A stretch of 64,000 nucleotides of DNA, taken from positions 981,501-1,045,500 of the forward strand of contig NZ_FJUR01000002.1 in NCBI RefSeq assembly GCF_900067135.1, in the 5' to 3' direction. The translations under genes were made by a program, and so were the position numbers. The stretch comes from Rhizobium sp. 9140 (GTDB lineage: Bacteria > Pseudomonadota > Alphaproteobacteria > Rhizobiales > Rhizobiaceae). Below the pieces are notes generated by a model. That model was not told the DNA's origin, searched no databases, and was given only the letters and a program-made list of their open reading frames with translations. Positions 1 through 8,599 of the stretch are shown in pieces; the first letter of the stretch is position 1, and every line of letters begins with the position of its first letter.

Positions 1-582
1 AAAGGAGCTAACATCCTCATGTTCGGTCCCCCCGGCGGAGGAAAAAGCCATCTCGCCGCCGCTATCGGCTTTGCGCTGATCGAGAACGGATGGCGGGTCC
101 TGTTCACCCGGACAACCGATCTTGTGCAGAAGCTCCAGGTCGCCCGCCGGGAACTGCAGCTCGAATCCGCCATCGACAAACTCAACAAGTACGACTTGCT
201 CATCCTCGATGATCTCGCCTACGTCACCAAGGACCAGGCGGAAACAAGCGTGCTCTTCGAACTGATCTCGGCACGATACGAGCATAGATCGATCCTGATC
301 ACGGCAAACCAACCTTTTGGAGAATGGAACCGGGTCTTTCCCGATCCCGCGATGACACTCGCAGCGGTCGACCGGCTCGTACATCACGCCACGATCTTCG
401 AGATGAATGTCGAAAGTTACCGGCGCAGAGCGGCGCTTGAGGAGAAACGGCAACGCGGCCGACCAGCCTCGTTCGCGCCCATCAGGACCTCAGCCTTGCC
501 TGTCGCGGAGCGGCAATCAGAAAACGACGAAGATCTTGCCAGCGGCAATCAGCATGATAACTTCATCCCGACCGCGACCTAA
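1..582 (+). CDS. istB: IS21-family helper ATPase IstB, 5' end outside window
   Basis: Reading frame is open from base 1 (Lys-Gly-Ala-Asn-Ile-Leu before the first Met at 19), so the N-terminal part, about 60-90 residues, lies outside the window. The Walker A motif GPPGGGKS is near the start, and Walker B (LLILDDLAYV) follows about 60 residues later. A DRLVHHATIFEM stretch matches the DRxxH..I motif of IstB ATPases. IstB is the AAA+ regulator that helps IstA transposase choose and capture target DNA. The end of the gene runs into 23-bp-spaced terminal repeats (562-622), which are the end of this IS21 element. Whether the upstream istA is intact cannot be seen. Confidence 0.9.
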   Translation, partial: KGANILMFGPPGGGKSHLAAAIGFALIENGWRVLFTRTTDLVQKLQVARRELQLESAIDKLNKYDLLILDDLAYVTKDQAETSVLFELISARYEHRSILITANQPFGEWNRVFPDPAMTLAAVDRLVHHATIFEMNVESYRRRAALEEKRQRGRPASFAPIRTSALPVAERQSENDEDLASGNQHDNFIPTAT

Positions 583-622
583 GAATCTCATCCAGATTGT
601 CGCAAGCATCTCATCCTGATTG
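562..622. repeat. IS21 terminal repeat array, 23-bp period
   Basis: Three related units start at 562 (TTCATCCCGACCGCG), 585 (ATCTCATCCAGATTG) and 608 (ATCTCATCCTGATTG), exactly 23 bp apart; the first lies inside the 3' end of istB. IS21-family elements carry multiple short repeats at their ends that serve as IstA-binding sites. This marks the right end of the partial element that begins before the window. Confidence 0.65.
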
Positions 623-784
623 ACGCGCTATACTCAATCGTCTTGCCGCCGTCCTACCGGAGCGCACCGGCCATCTCGGAAGAGGTCGGCAGTGGCAAAA
701 TCGAAAGCGGCACAAAGCTTGTTGATGCGGTACCGGTCAGAAGCCCGTTCGGGTATTCCCGACGCCAGCGGGGATGTAGTCTCC

Positions 785-1195
785 TCAGCCCAGCGTGCGG
801 TAGTCGTAGTCTATATCATCCGTGGTCAAAGTAACTGTGAAGAAAATCCCAACTTCAGTGTTGAGCGGGAACTGGTGAGGTGTCACGCTTTTGGAGATAA
901 TACGTACCCATTTCCAAACTGGCTTTTCCGCCATTGCCCCCGTCCTGTACAGTAAACCTTCAAGGCTTTCGATGCCCATCACAGTAGTCAGTAGCTGTTT
1001 ACCGTCGCAGAAGACCTGGACCTTGTAATTGCTGCTAGCAGATGTCATGCCCAAGTTGGGTTTATGGCGAAATCTCAAAACTCCCACGAATGGTCCCTTT
1101 TCACGCCCGTAGTCAATCCAGCACAGCTTCTTGTTTGTCAAGACGCATAGCTGGCTACACGCTTGGCGTTCTAATGCACTGCGACCAGAAGACAC
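785..1195 (-). CDS. Hypothetical protein, weak DUF6968-like look
   Basis: A 136-residue reading frame with a GTG start, the only non-IS gene in the first 9 kb. No signal peptide or membrane segment is visible. The central part (a Gly-rich loop, then VMGIESLEGLLYRTG) resembles the G.DSLQAL..AL..IG core of the small DUF6968 proteins, but the match is from memory and weak. Several start codons are possible, because there is no good ribosome site before the GTG. It lies between an IS21 end and an IS3 remnant, so it may be cargo stranded among insertion sequences or the remains of a longer gene. No function can be given. Confidence 0.4.
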   Translation of the reverse strand: MSSGRSALERQACSQLCVLTNKKLCWIDYGREKGPFVGVLRFRHKPNLGMTSASSNYKVQVFCDGKQLLTTVMGIESLEGLLYRTGAMAEKPVWKWVRIISKSVTPHQFPLNTEVGIFFTVTLTTDDIDYDYRTLG

Positions 1196-1309
1196 GCTGA
1201 CAATTAATAGCTTGATGCTGTTTCAATATGAACACAGCCCTGGATCGAATATTTGTTCCTATAGCTCAATGGAGTGCTAGCGTCGACTACAGCCTGATAT
1301 CGTGCGGTA

Positions 1310-1842
1310 TTGACCTGCCACTGTGACCTGCCACTGAACTTTCATCCGGCAGCGATTAGAGCCTCGGCGGTTTTTGATACACCAAATGGCGTGGTGTGAG
1401 CAACCGGCGGAAACGCGAAGTTTCCATATTGCGTAGCGTTGGAGCCGGTTGCGGCGATGGTTCCGGCATAGGCTGCCGGGGTCTGGTATCCGAGCGATGA
1501 GTGCGCCCGAAAATGGTTGTAGTCGCCCGCCCATTCAGCAATAGCGCTGCGGGCATGGTCGAGACCAAAGAACAGGCTTTCATTCAGCAGCTCGTCACGC
1601 ATGCGGCCGTTGAAGCTCTCGACATAGCCGTTTTGCATTGGCCTTCCTGGTGCGATGTAGTGCCAGTCAACCTTGTGATCTTTCGACCAGGCGAGGATGG
1701 CGTTCGAGGTGAGTTCTGTACCGTTGTCCGAAACAACTACTCCCGGTTTCCCCCGCCGTTGTATCAGTGCCGCCAGTTCACGAGCCATACGGCGGCCGGA
1801 GATCGAGGTGTCCGGGATTGCCGCCACGCTTGCGCCCGGTTC
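1310..1842 (-). pseudogene. IS3-family transposase OrfB, C-terminal fragment
   Basis: The reading frame ends at 1342 and covers about 160 residues of the integrase core. It shows SDNGTE (second catalytic Asp) and [14 protein letters not shown] (catalytic Glu), followed by the [19 protein letters not shown] tail typical of IS3/IS407-group OrfB. The first catalytic Asp and the whole N-terminal half are missing, cut off at about 1842 where an IS66 fragment begins. The right terminal repeat lies at about 1310-1340 and contains a tandem copy of TGACCTGCCACTG. This is a dead remnant. Confidence 0.85.
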
Positions 1843-2643
1843 GGGGAAAACGACGAAAGCATGGCTTTGGGCTTATGCTCGCGATGATAGACCCTATGGC
1901 GGAACCAGCCCGCCGATGGTTGCCTATCGTTTTGAGGATAGTAGGGGCGCTGATTGCGTGGCGCGGCATCTCTCCGGGTTCAGCGGCATCCTGCAAGTTG
2001 ACGGATACTCGGCCTATACCAGTCTGGCCAAGACGCGTGCCAAAGCCGGCAGCAATGAAACGATCCAGCTCGCAGGGTGTTGGGCGCATCTTCGCCGCAA
2101 GTTTTACGACCTTCACATCAGCGGTGTCTCGAAGGCTGCAACGGATACGATCATCGCGATGACCGAGTTGTGGCAGATCGAGGATGAGGCCCGCGGTCGG
2201 GATGCCGACAGCCGCTCCACACTGCGTCAGGAAAAATCTGCAACCATCGTCTCCGGCCTCTTTGATCTTTGGGAAAAGGAACTGGGCAAGGTCTCTGGCA
2301 AGTCCAAGACCGCCGAGGCGATCCGCTACGCACTCACCCGGCGCGAAGCGCTGGAACGCTTTCTGACTGACGGGCGGGTCGAGATCGACTCCCATATCGT
2401 CGAACGTGCCATCAGGCCGCAAACGATCACGAGAAAAAACAGTCTATTTGCCGGCAGCGAGGGTGGTGGACGCACCTGGGCAACGGTCGCCACCCTCTTG
2501 CAGACAGCCAAAATGAATGGCGTCGATCCGCTCTACTGGCTCTCCCAGACCTTGGTCCGCATCGCTCAGGGCTGGCCAGTATCAGAGATCGAGGCGCTCA
2601 TGCCTTGGAACTTCAAATCAGACGTGATCGGCTGACCGCTTAC
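1843..2643 (+). pseudogene. IS66 TnpC transposase, C-terminal fragment with right IS end
   Basis: About 264 residues of an IS66 TnpC in one frame (stop at 2635). They begin at the [18 protein letters not shown] stretch and run through the IVERAIRPQTITRKNSLFAGS region and the YWLSQTLVRI tail. The N-terminal half, tnpA and tnpB are absent. The right terminus ends ...CCGCTTAC at 2643, the usual IS66 end. It abuts an IS256 transposase fragment without a gap, so this IS66 had inserted into an IS256 copy before its left side was lost. Confidence 0.85.
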
Positions 2644-3024
2644 TTCTGATCGCCGTCGTTGACGGTTTGAAGGGCTTTCCAGAGGCCATCAATGCCGTCT
2701 TCGCAGAAACGACGGTGCAGACGTGCATTGTTCACCTGCTACGAAATTCGCTGGATTTTGCCTCGTGGAAAGACCGCAAGGACCTGGCCCGAGAGCTGAA
2801 ATCGATTTACGGCGCCATCGACGATAAGGCGGCGGAGACAGCCTTGACGACGTTCGAGGGTGGCTTCTGGGGCCGGAAATTCCCGGCCGTCGCCCAGATT
2901 TGGTGGCGCGCCTGGCAGGAGGTCATCCCCTTCTTTGCCTTCCCCAAGGGCGTGCGCCGGATCATCTACACCACGAACGCCATCGAAGCCTTGAATTCCA
3001 AGCTGTGTCGCGCTGTGCGGGCAA
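2644..3024 (+). pseudogene. IS256-family transposase fragment, part 1
   Basis: The frame from 2646 reads LLIAVVDGLKGF and matches residues from about 229 of the intact IS256 transposase at 4385-5605, with only a few differences (for example Trp for Arg in the QIWRRAW stretch). It stops at the GGCAA duplication (3020-3024), where an IS21 element has inserted. The sequence continues in the same frame after 6024. Catalytic Asp (VVDG) and Glu (NAIEALNS) are still present, but the N-terminal half is gone. Confidence 0.9.
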
Positions 3025-3131
3025 TATGCGGATTTCGCTGAATCGGGACAGCCATTTCAGCAAGTCGCGGACAGGCATTTCGCTAAGTCGCGGACAGCGG
3101 GTTCGATCGAATTCCGCCTGCCTGGTTGCTG

Positions 3132-3908
3132 TTAGGGGTGATTGATTTCGTTTATTTCGGCGCCGGTCAAGAGCGTTGGTGTTTTCCGCTTCCGCATGCT
3201 CTCGCCTTCGAGCGTTATGCGGTGGGCGTTGTGAACGATACGGTCCAAGATCGCATCAGCTAAAGTGGCCTCGCCGATCATCTCATGCCAGGCGGCCACG
3301 GGAAGCTGGGCCGTGATCAGGGTGGACTTTCGCCGGTATCTTTCTTCAAAGATTTCCAGCAGATCAAGGCGTTGCCGATCGTTTAAGGTATGGGTTCCCC
3401 AGTCATCGAGCACCAGCAGATGAACGCGTGCAAGCTTGTCGATGAGGCGCGGAAAGCGCCCGTCCAGTCTTGCAAGCGCGAGGTCCTCAAACAACCGCGG
3501 CATACGAACATAGAGGACGGAGTGGTCGAGGCGGGCCGCTTGGCGTGCAAAGGCACACGCAATCCACGTCTTTCCGGTGCCCGTCTGGCCTGTCAGGATC
3601 AGGTTCTCATTTGCCTTGAGCCATGCCCCCTGCGCCAGAGACAGGACGTTGCGGCGGTCCAGGCCCCGGTGCGCTCCAAAATCGATGTCTTCAATGGAAG
3701 CATTGGCAAAACGGAGTTTGGCGGTCGCGAGCCGGTTTGTCAGCCTTCGGTCCGTTCTGAGGGCGATCTCGCGGTCAAGCATCAGCCCCAGTCGTTCGTC
3801 GAAGCTCAGATCATTTCCATGAGCCTGCTCAAGGAGTTCGCGATAGGCGGTTGCCATGCCGGCCAGACCAAGCGCATTCATTTGCTCCAGTGTCGGATGT
3901 GTCAGCAT
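3132..3908 (-). CDS. istB: IS21-family helper ATPase IstB
   Basis: 258 residues, full length for IstB. There is an N-terminal helical part (residues 1-90), then Walker A GQTGTGKT near residue 108, Walker B LLVLDDWG near residue 170, sensor residues, and a C-terminal [10 protein letters not shown] box. IstB is the AAA+ ATPase that recruits target DNA for IstA. It lies 12 bp downstream of the istA remnant, the usual istA-istB order. The partner istA is destroyed by an IS256 insertion plus deletion, so this copy can move only if another istA acts in trans. It is clearly different in sequence from the partial IstB at the window start. Confidence 0.92.
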   Translation of the reverse strand: MLTHPTLEQMNALGLAGMATAYRELLEQAHGNDLSFDERLGLMLDREIALRTDRRLTNRLATAKLRFANASIEDIDFGAHRGLDRRNVLSLAQGAWLKANENLILTGQTGTGKTWIACAFARQAARLDHSVLYVRMPRLFEDLALARLDGRFPRLIDKLARVHLLVLDDWGTHTLNDRQRLDLLEIFEERYRRKSTLITAQLPVAAWHEMIGEATLADAILDRIVHNAHRITLEGESMRKRKTPTLLTGAEINEINHP

Positions 3909-3920
3909 CTGATGTCCTTT

Positions 3921-4336
3921 TTATTGGTAGTAGGTTTTGCCGCGGATATTGCCGTGCGGCGGCGCCGGCTTCACGGTGTCGGTCATGGCCGGAGCCTGAT
4001 CGAGACCAGATCTGAGAATGTTGGCGACAGACGAATAGCTCAGCGCGTTGATCACCAGCGCCCGATCGCAAGCCAGCTCCAGCCGATCGGATTGGTAGCG
4101 ACGCGCCAGGGAAAGAATGCCTTGAGCAGATCGGTAGCCCTGTTCAGGGTGCGGGCGATGACTGAGCAGACGTTCGATAAACGTCGCCGTGTTGGTCCCC
4201 ACCTTCGCCGCTTCCCTGCGCAATGTCTGGGGCGTCGTGTTTGCGTAGCGCTGATGCGCCTTGGGCATATGTTCATTGACGGTGACGTGGCCCGAGCGCT
4301 GCGAGCTTCGGATGTGGCTGGCGACACGTTTATGGT
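3921..4336 (-). pseudogene. istA: IS21 transposase IstA, C-terminal fragment
   Basis: About 138 residues in the frame that ends at 3921. They include HVTVNEHMPKAHQRYA and a RPHPEQGYRSAQGILSLARRY stretch, both typical of the IstA C-terminus. The upstream side is cut at 4336 by the terminal repeat of the IS256 at 4337-5662. The N-terminal piece is on the far side of that element. About 300 middle residues, including the DDE catalytic core, are missing, so the insertion was accompanied by a deletion. Confidence 0.85.
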
Positions 4337-5662
4337 GGGAGTGTCAGGAATTTCGTGTACGGGCGTGCGGTTGAACATTCGCGTCTACGCCCTTGCGGCC
4401 TGAAAGCGGTCCGCAAACAGAATTGAGAATTGCGATTTTGCCATCGCCCATTCTCTCGGCGGCATCTTCCACTCTTTCTCGGATCTGTTCAAGACGAGGT
4501 AGAGCAGTTTGGTCGCCGCGTCGTCGCTCGGGAAATGACCTCTTGCCCGCACAGCGCGACGCAGCTTGGAATTCAAGGCTTCGATGGCGTTCGTGGTGTA
4601 GATGATCCGGCGCACGTCCTTGGGAAAGGCAAAGAAGGGGATGACCTCCTGCCAGGCGCGCCGCCAAATCTGGGCGACGGCCGGGAATTTCCGGCCCCAG
4701 AAGCCACCCTCGAACGTCGTCAAGGCTGTCTCCGCCGCCTTATCGTCAATGGCGCCGTAAATCGATTTCAGCTCTCGGGCCAGGTCCTTGCGGTCTTTCC
4801 ACGAGGCAAAATCCAGCGAATTTCGCAGCAGGTGAACAATGCACGTCTGCACCGTCGTTTCTGCGAAGACGGCATTGATGGCCTCTGGAAAGCCCTTCAA
4901 ACCGTCAACGACGGCGATCAGAATGTCCTCGACGCCGCGGTTCTTCAGCTCGTTCATCACCCGCAGCCAGAACTTGGCACCCTCGTTGGTTTCGATCCAG
5001 AGACCGAGAATCTCCTTCGTACCATCCCCGCGCACGCCAAGCGCAATATGCACCGCCTTGTTGCGAACATGGCCTTCATCCCTGATTTTGACGCGCAACG
5101 CATCAAAGAACACCAGCGGATAGACCGGCTCCAGGGGCCGAGCCTGCCACGTCGCAACTTCGTCCAGCACGGCATCGGTGACAGCCGAGATCAGGTCGGG
5201 CGACACGTCGATGCCGTAAAGCTCCTGGATATGCCCGACGATCTCGCGCGTGCTCATTCCACGCGCATACATCGAGACGATCTTCTCGTCGAAGCCCGGA
5301 AAGCGCCGCTGGTATTTGGCCAGCAATTGAGGATCGAAACTCGACTGCCGGTCGCGCGGGATGGAAAGCTCAAGCGAGCCGCTATCCGTCAGTACCGTCT
5401 TGCGGCCGTAGCCATTGCGGCTGTTGCCGGCAGTCGCTTCGCCAGAGAGATGATGATCCATCTCTGCGTTCAAAGCCCGTTCCGCCAGGGCTTTCTTCAA
5501 CTGATCGAGAAGCCCGTTGCTCTCGAAAGCTGTCTTCGCATCAGAACCGGCCAATAATTGGTCCAGAATGCTATCCGAAATAACAGGCTCTTTCCGTCGT
5601 GCCATGGGTGATCTCCTTCGTACCCATTATGCACGCCCGTACACGAAATTCCTGACACTCCC
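4337..5662 (-). mobile_element. Complete IS256-family element
   Basis: 1326 bp bounded by inverted repeats that begin GGGAGTGTCAGGAATTTCGT (left, 4337) and end with its complement (5662). It encodes one intact Mutator-type transposase. The flanks (left ...TTTATGGT, right GGAGGAAG...) share no 8-9 bp target duplication. With the missing middle of istA this indicates a deletion next to the element, or recombination between two copies, after insertion. A second, broken copy of the same element lies at 2644-3024 plus 6024-6229. Confidence 0.9.
4385..5605 (-). CDS. IS256-family (Mutator) transposase, intact
   Basis: 406 residues, the normal length for this family. DDE residues are visible: Asp168 in VFFDALRVK, Asp234 in IAVVDGLKG and Glu342 in TTNAIEALNS, with the CIVHLLRNS motif between the second Asp and the Glu. 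The N-terminal domain includes the ELSIPRDRQSSFDP segment that precedes the catalytic core. It cuts and rejoins DNA at the GGGAGTGTC ends that flank it. The start ATG at 5605 follows a GGAG ribosome site. The frame is open throughout, so this copy is probably active and the likely source of the local IS256 rearrangements. Confidence 0.95.
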   Translation of the reverse strand: MARRKEPVISDSILDQLLAGSDAKTAFESNGLLDQLKKALAERALNAEMDHHLSGEATAGNSRNGYGRKTVLTDSGSLELSIPRDRQSSFDPQLLAKYQRRFPGFDEKIVSMYARGMSTREIVGHIQELYGIDVSPDLISAVTDAVLDEVATWQARPLEPVYPLVFFDALRVKIRDEGHVRNKAVHIALGVRGDGTKEILGLWIETNEGAKFWLRVMNELKNRGVEDILIAVVDGLKGFPEAINAVFAETTVQTCIVHLLRNSLDFASWKDRKDLARELKSIYGAIDDKAAETALTTFEGGFWGRKFPAVAQIWRRAWQEVIPFFAFPKDVRRIIYTTNAIEALNSKLRRAVRARGHFPSDDAATKLLYLVLNRSEKEWKMPPREWAMAKSQFSILFADRFQAARA

Positions 5663-5850
5663 GGAGGAAGTGGCCAGACCGCAAGCCCAGCTTCCTTTGC
5701 CCGCAGCAGGTACGTCGAAACCGACGTCTTGCTGATCTTCAGCCGCTCGGAAACGGCACGTATCGATAATCCCTGCTCGAACGTTAGCCGCAGGATCGAT
5801 CGGATATCCTTCACGTCAGTATGTCTCGCTTGCTTCCGCCTGGGCATCAT
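5663..5850 (-). pseudogene. istA: IS21 transposase IstA, N-terminal fragment
   Basis: About 62 residues from Met at 5850, a helix-turn-helix region (SIRAVSERLKISKTSVSTYL) of the kind found at the start of IstA. The frame then runs into the terminal repeat of IS256 at 5662 and is lost. The C-terminal piece is at 3921-4336. Upstream (5924-6013) are the four 23-bp-spaced terminal repeats this domain would have bound. Confidence 0.85.
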
Positions 5851-5923
5851 GTCCTCGCTCAAACCACGAGGGCAAAGTGCCAGATCGGCGCTCACGAAAA
5901 TCGATCTAAATCCGCCGCGATAA

Positions 5924-6013
5924 CTGTCCGCGACTTCGCGAAATCACTGTCCCGTACTTAGTGAAATCGGTGTCCGCGACTTACTGAAATCCCTGTCCGC
6001 GACTTTGTGAAAC
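5924..6013. repeat. IS21 terminal binding-site array, four units at 23-bp steps
   Basis: Units begin at 5924, 5947, 5970 and 5993 with consensus CTGTCCGCGACTTNGTGAAAT (the second has CTGTCCCGTACTTAGTGAAAT). The step is exactly 23 bp, about two helical turns. The same unit in the opposite orientation occurs three times at the other end of the element (3032-3097). These are the multiple transposase-binding repeats characteristic of IS21-family ends. Confidence 0.8.
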
Positions 6014-6023
6014 CGGCAGGCAA

Positions 6024-6229
6024 GAGGTCATTTCCCGAGCGACGACGCGGCGACCAAACTGCTCTACCTCGTCTTGAACAGATCCGAGAAAGAGTGGAAG
6101 ATGCCGCCGAGAGAATGGGCGATGGCAAAATCGCAATTCTCAATTCTGTTTGCGGACCGCTTTCAGGCCGCAAGGGCGTAGACGCGAATGTTCAACCGCA
6201 CGCCCGTACACGAAATTCCTGACACTCCC
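6024..6229 (+). pseudogene. IS256-family transposase fragment, part 2, with IS end
   Basis: The frame resumes at GHFPSDDAATKLLYLVLNRS and runs to the natural stop at 6181, matching the last 54 or so residues of the intact copy. The IS256 terminal repeat ends at 6229 with GACACTCCC. Together with 2644-3024 this is one IS256 copy split by IS21. Its outer side lies in an IS630 gene fragment. Confidence 0.9.
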
Positions 6230-6343
6230 GCTAATGCTGGCGGCGCTCACCTCAAAACGTTCAGCCGCCGCCCGATGCGACAGGCCCTGCAAAACCGCAG
6301 CAAGAGCACGCACCCGCAAATCCATTGATAAAGCCTTCGACAT
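6230..6343 (-). pseudogene. IS630-family transposase, N-terminal fragment
   Basis: Starts at Met 6343 with MSKALSMDLRVRALAA, then GLSHRAAAERFEVSAASIS, the N-terminal helix-turn-helix of IS630-type OrfA proteins. It is cut at residue 38 or so by the IS256 end at 6229. No other part of this gene is in the window. It is a different lineage from the IS630 at 30509-31645. The 76 bp upstream (6344-6420) presumably hold its left end. Confidence 0.75.
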
Positions 6344-6419
6344 ATCCGCCGCCTTTATCCGGCGGCTCCTATTGAATCAGTCAAATCATGATTTGAATAG
6401 CCAGTGCGATTCAGTCAGA

Positions 6420-6523
6420 TCGGGTGCCGCTCTAGAAATCGGACACGCCTTCCCGAAAGAGGGAGGTCCGCGACCTGGCGGCAATAGCGACTTCTAACCG
6501 TTGCGACATTCGTCCGCATGCCG
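6420..6523 (-). pseudogene. ISL3-family transposase remnant, part 2
   Basis: Read leftward from the IS66 target duplication, the sequence gives CPACGRMSQR. After a frame change it gives SRYCRQVADLPLSGRRVRF, the ordinary continuation of an ISL3 zinc-ribbon N-terminus (CPxCG...HSRYxRxLADLP). The first part of the gene is at 9109-9237, on the other side of the IS66 at 6524-9108. The frameshift and the truncation near 6420 make it a dead gene. Confidence 0.65.
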
Positions 6524-6602
6524 GTAAGCGCAATTTTCGATGCACCTTGACGGCTGCGGCAGCGCTGAACCGCCGTCACACCGATTTTGATATCCAGCTC
6601 TA

Positions 6603-8192
6603 TTACGCCGCAGTGGTCGTGGCGTAGTTGAACGGCAGCAGGTCGTCGATTTCGGCCGCTTCGTCCCGCTGCGGCAACTCAGTGAGCACATAGCGCAGCC
6701 AGGTGAGTGGGTCGACGCCACATGCGCGGCAAGTCAGCATCAAACTGTAGACCACTGCGCTGGCCTTGGCTCCGTCAGCGGTGTCGCTGAACAGCCACGA
6801 TTTTCTTCCTGTCGCAAAGACCCTGATGTCACGCTCCAGAATGTTGTTATCGATCGGCATCCTGCCGTCGGTGATATAGCGCGTCAGATAATCCCATTGG
6901 TTGAGGGTGTAGGACACTGCATCGCCGAGCTTTGTATCAGGCATAATCTTCGGCGCGATGTTGTCAAGCCATGCCTTTAGAGCGTTCAGGACCGGCAAGC
7001 TGTGCTGTTGCCGGAAACGGCGAATGCAATCGGCCTGCGTTTCATCGGCGTCGGGCTTTTTGTCTCGCGCCTGTTTTTCGATCCGGTAGAGCTGCTCGAA
7101 GAACCGGAGTGCCTGTTCCGGCGGTCCGCCTCCATTCTTTCTGGTTTTGAGTGCCTCGACAAAGCGCCGCCGGGAATGAGCCATGCATCCGACATGGGTG
7201 GCATCATCGAAGGTGCGCCAGGCTGTGTAGCCATCCGTCATGAGTATGCCGCGGTATTTGCCAAGGAAGGTTTGTGGGTGAATCTGACCGCGGCCGGGCT
7301 GGTAGTCGAGAAGCACGATCGGCTCGTCACTGTCCTCGCCGCTGCGATAAGCCCACATATACGATGTGCTGGTGGCTTCCTTATTCTTTTCCTTGAGGAC
7401 CTGAACGGTCGTCTCATCACCGTGAATGAGAGGCTGCGACCTGAGCCGCAATCTCAGCGCATCATAGATGCGGTGAAGATGCTTCTCGCTCGAGCCGATC
7501 ACCCAGTGAGCGAGAGCGCCTCGGCTGATCGGAACGCCGGCACGCTCGAATGTCTGAGCCACGCGGTAGAGCGGCGTGCCATCGACGTATTTGTGGACGA
7601 GCGCGAAAGCCAGTGTCGAGGCGGTGGCGATGCTGCCCGGCAGGGGCTGCGTCGGCATCGGAGCGATCACGACAGGCGTATTGATCCCGGTGCGGTCGCA
7701 ATGGCGGCAGGCATACTTGAACCGCACGTTCTGCAGGACTTTTGCCTTGACCTCGATATGGAGCTGCTCGGTGACGGCCTCGCCCATGCGATGCATTTGA
7801 CTGTCGCAGCAAGGGCAAGCTTTCTGATCGTCGGCAAGGTCATATTCGACACGCTCGCGTGGCAAATCTTCCGGTAGAGGCCTTCTGCCACGCTTCTTTC
7901 CCGTTGTGCTTTGGACCACCGGCAAGCCTGTATCCGGGAGATCGGCGGCCGCGTCGCCATAATCAGGATCATCCTCGTCCGCGGCCTCTTCGGCCTCGTT
8001 GAAGATGCGATCAATGTGCTTTTCGCTGCGGGGGGCAAAACGATGGAGCCTTGCAAGCGCCAGTTCTTCTTCAAGCTTGACGACCCGCTGCGAGAGGGCC
8101 TCCTTCTCGGCTTTGAGCGCAGCAATTTCGGCGGCGTTGGCCGCCAAATGCGCCATCAGCTCTGCAACGCTCAGTTCGCCGGTTCGGGTCAT
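6603..8192 (-). CDS. tnpC: IS66 transposase TnpC (copy 1)
   Basis: 529 residues, full length. N-terminal coiled coil (residues 10-50, leucine zipper-like), then a LHRFAPRSEKH region, a zinc-binding CPCCDSQMHRMGE segment and a second pair, YACRHCDRTG. The catalytic core follows with HGDETTVQVL (first Asp), ILMTDGYTAWR (second Asp) and the DNNILERDIRVFATGRKSW box (Glu). TnpC is the DDE recombinase of IS66. It lies downstream of tnpA and tnpB in one transcription unit. The protein is identical to the one encoded at 20168-21757. Confidence 0.95.
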   Translation of the reverse strand: MTRTGELSVAELMAHLAANAAEIAALKAEKEALSQRVVKLEEELALARLHRFAPRSEKHIDRIFNEAEEAADEDDPDYGDAAADLPDTGLPVVQSTTGKKRGRRPLPEDLPRERVEYDLADDQKACPCCDSQMHRMGEAVTEQLHIEVKAKVLQNVRFKYACRHCDRTGINTPVVIAPMPTQPLPGSIATASTLAFALVHKYVDGTPLYRVAQTFERAGVPISRGALAHWVIGSSEKHLHRIYDALRLRLRSQPLIHGDETTVQVLKEKNKEATSTSYMWAYRSGEDSDEPIVLLDYQPGRGQIHPQTFLGKYRGILMTDGYTAWRTFDDATHVGCMAHSRRRFVEALKTRKNGGGPPEQALRFFEQLYRIEKQARDKKPDADETQADCIRRFRQQHSLPVLNALKAWLDNIAPKIMPDTKLGDAVSYTLNQWDYLTRYITDGRMPIDNNILERDIRVFATGRKSWLFSDTADGAKASAVVYSLMLTCRACGVDPLTWLRYVLTELPQRDEAAEIDDLLPFNYATTTAA

Positions 8193-8245
8193 CCCAGTTT
8201 TGAATCTGAGCCGTGCTGCCGCGTCAATAGCTCAATTCGCCACCT

Positions 8246-8599
8246 TTAGCCGGCGATCTGATACTGCCGCACGGGATGGCGGATCATCGCATCGATATCG
8301 ATCCCGTCGAGGATCCAGTGCAGTTGCTCGGTCGTCAGTGTGACCACCGTCACCTCTCGGCGCGGCCATCGGAACTTGTCTTCGGTCAACCGCTTCAGGA
8401 TGAGCACGAAGCCCGAGCGATCGAAGAATAGCAGCTTCACCCGGTCACGCCGGCGGTTGCAGAAGGCAAACACTGCAGGAGCAAACGGGTCCAGCGCCAT
8501 CGTCTCCTGGACCAGGACCGCAAGGCTGTTGATGCCGGCCCGGAAGTCGATCGGTTCGCGATGCAGATAGACTTGAAGATCAGCGCCAAGCTTAAACAT
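8246..8599 (-). CDS. tnpB: IS66 accessory protein TnpB (copy 1)
   Basis: 117 residues. Carries the TnpB hallmarks: a VYLHREPIDFRAGINSLAVLV start, a FAFCNRRRDRVKLLFFDRSG core, and an RFRWPRREV-type stretch. TnpB is required for IS66 transposition; its biochemical role is unclear. It overlaps tnpA by 8 bases and precedes tnpC by 53 bp. Identical to the TnpB at 19761-20114. Confidence 0.95.
   Translation of the reverse strand: MFKLGADLQVYLHREPIDFRAGINSLAVLVQETMALDPFAPAVFAFCNRRRDRVKLLFFDRSGFVLILKRLTEDKFRWPRREVTVVTLTTEQLHWILDGIDIDAMIRHPVRQYQIAG

Larger units (their letters stand above)
3025..6018 (-). mobile_element. IS21-family element inserted in an IS256 copy, itself interrupted by IS256
   Basis: The element is flanked by a 5-bp direct repeat, GGCAA, at 3020-3024 and 6019-6023. 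The flanking IS256 transposase reads through if the element and one repeat copy are removed. It carries istB (3132-3908) and a broken istA. Both ends carry arrays of a roughly 21-bp unit (consensus CTGTCCGCGACTTNGTGAAAT or its complement). On the left the units are at 3032, 3054 and 3077; on the right they are at 5924, 5947, 5970 and 5993, exactly 23 bp apart. A complete IS256 (4337-5662) sits in istA. Confidence 0.85.

Noticed and set aside
1697..2635. One 312-residue protein
   Set aside because: Chimera: its first 49 or so residues are the antisense of the IS3 fragment; only the IS66 part is real.
5924..6013. CRISPR-like array because of regular 23-bp spacing
   Set aside because: Units are contiguous with 2-bp gaps, no spacers; they are IS21 terminal sites and recur inverted at 3032-3097.
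7002..7877. 291-residue frame opposite tnpC of IS66 copy 1 (and its twin at 20483-21358)
   Set aside because: Antisense to the conserved transposase; arises from the high-GC codon pattern.
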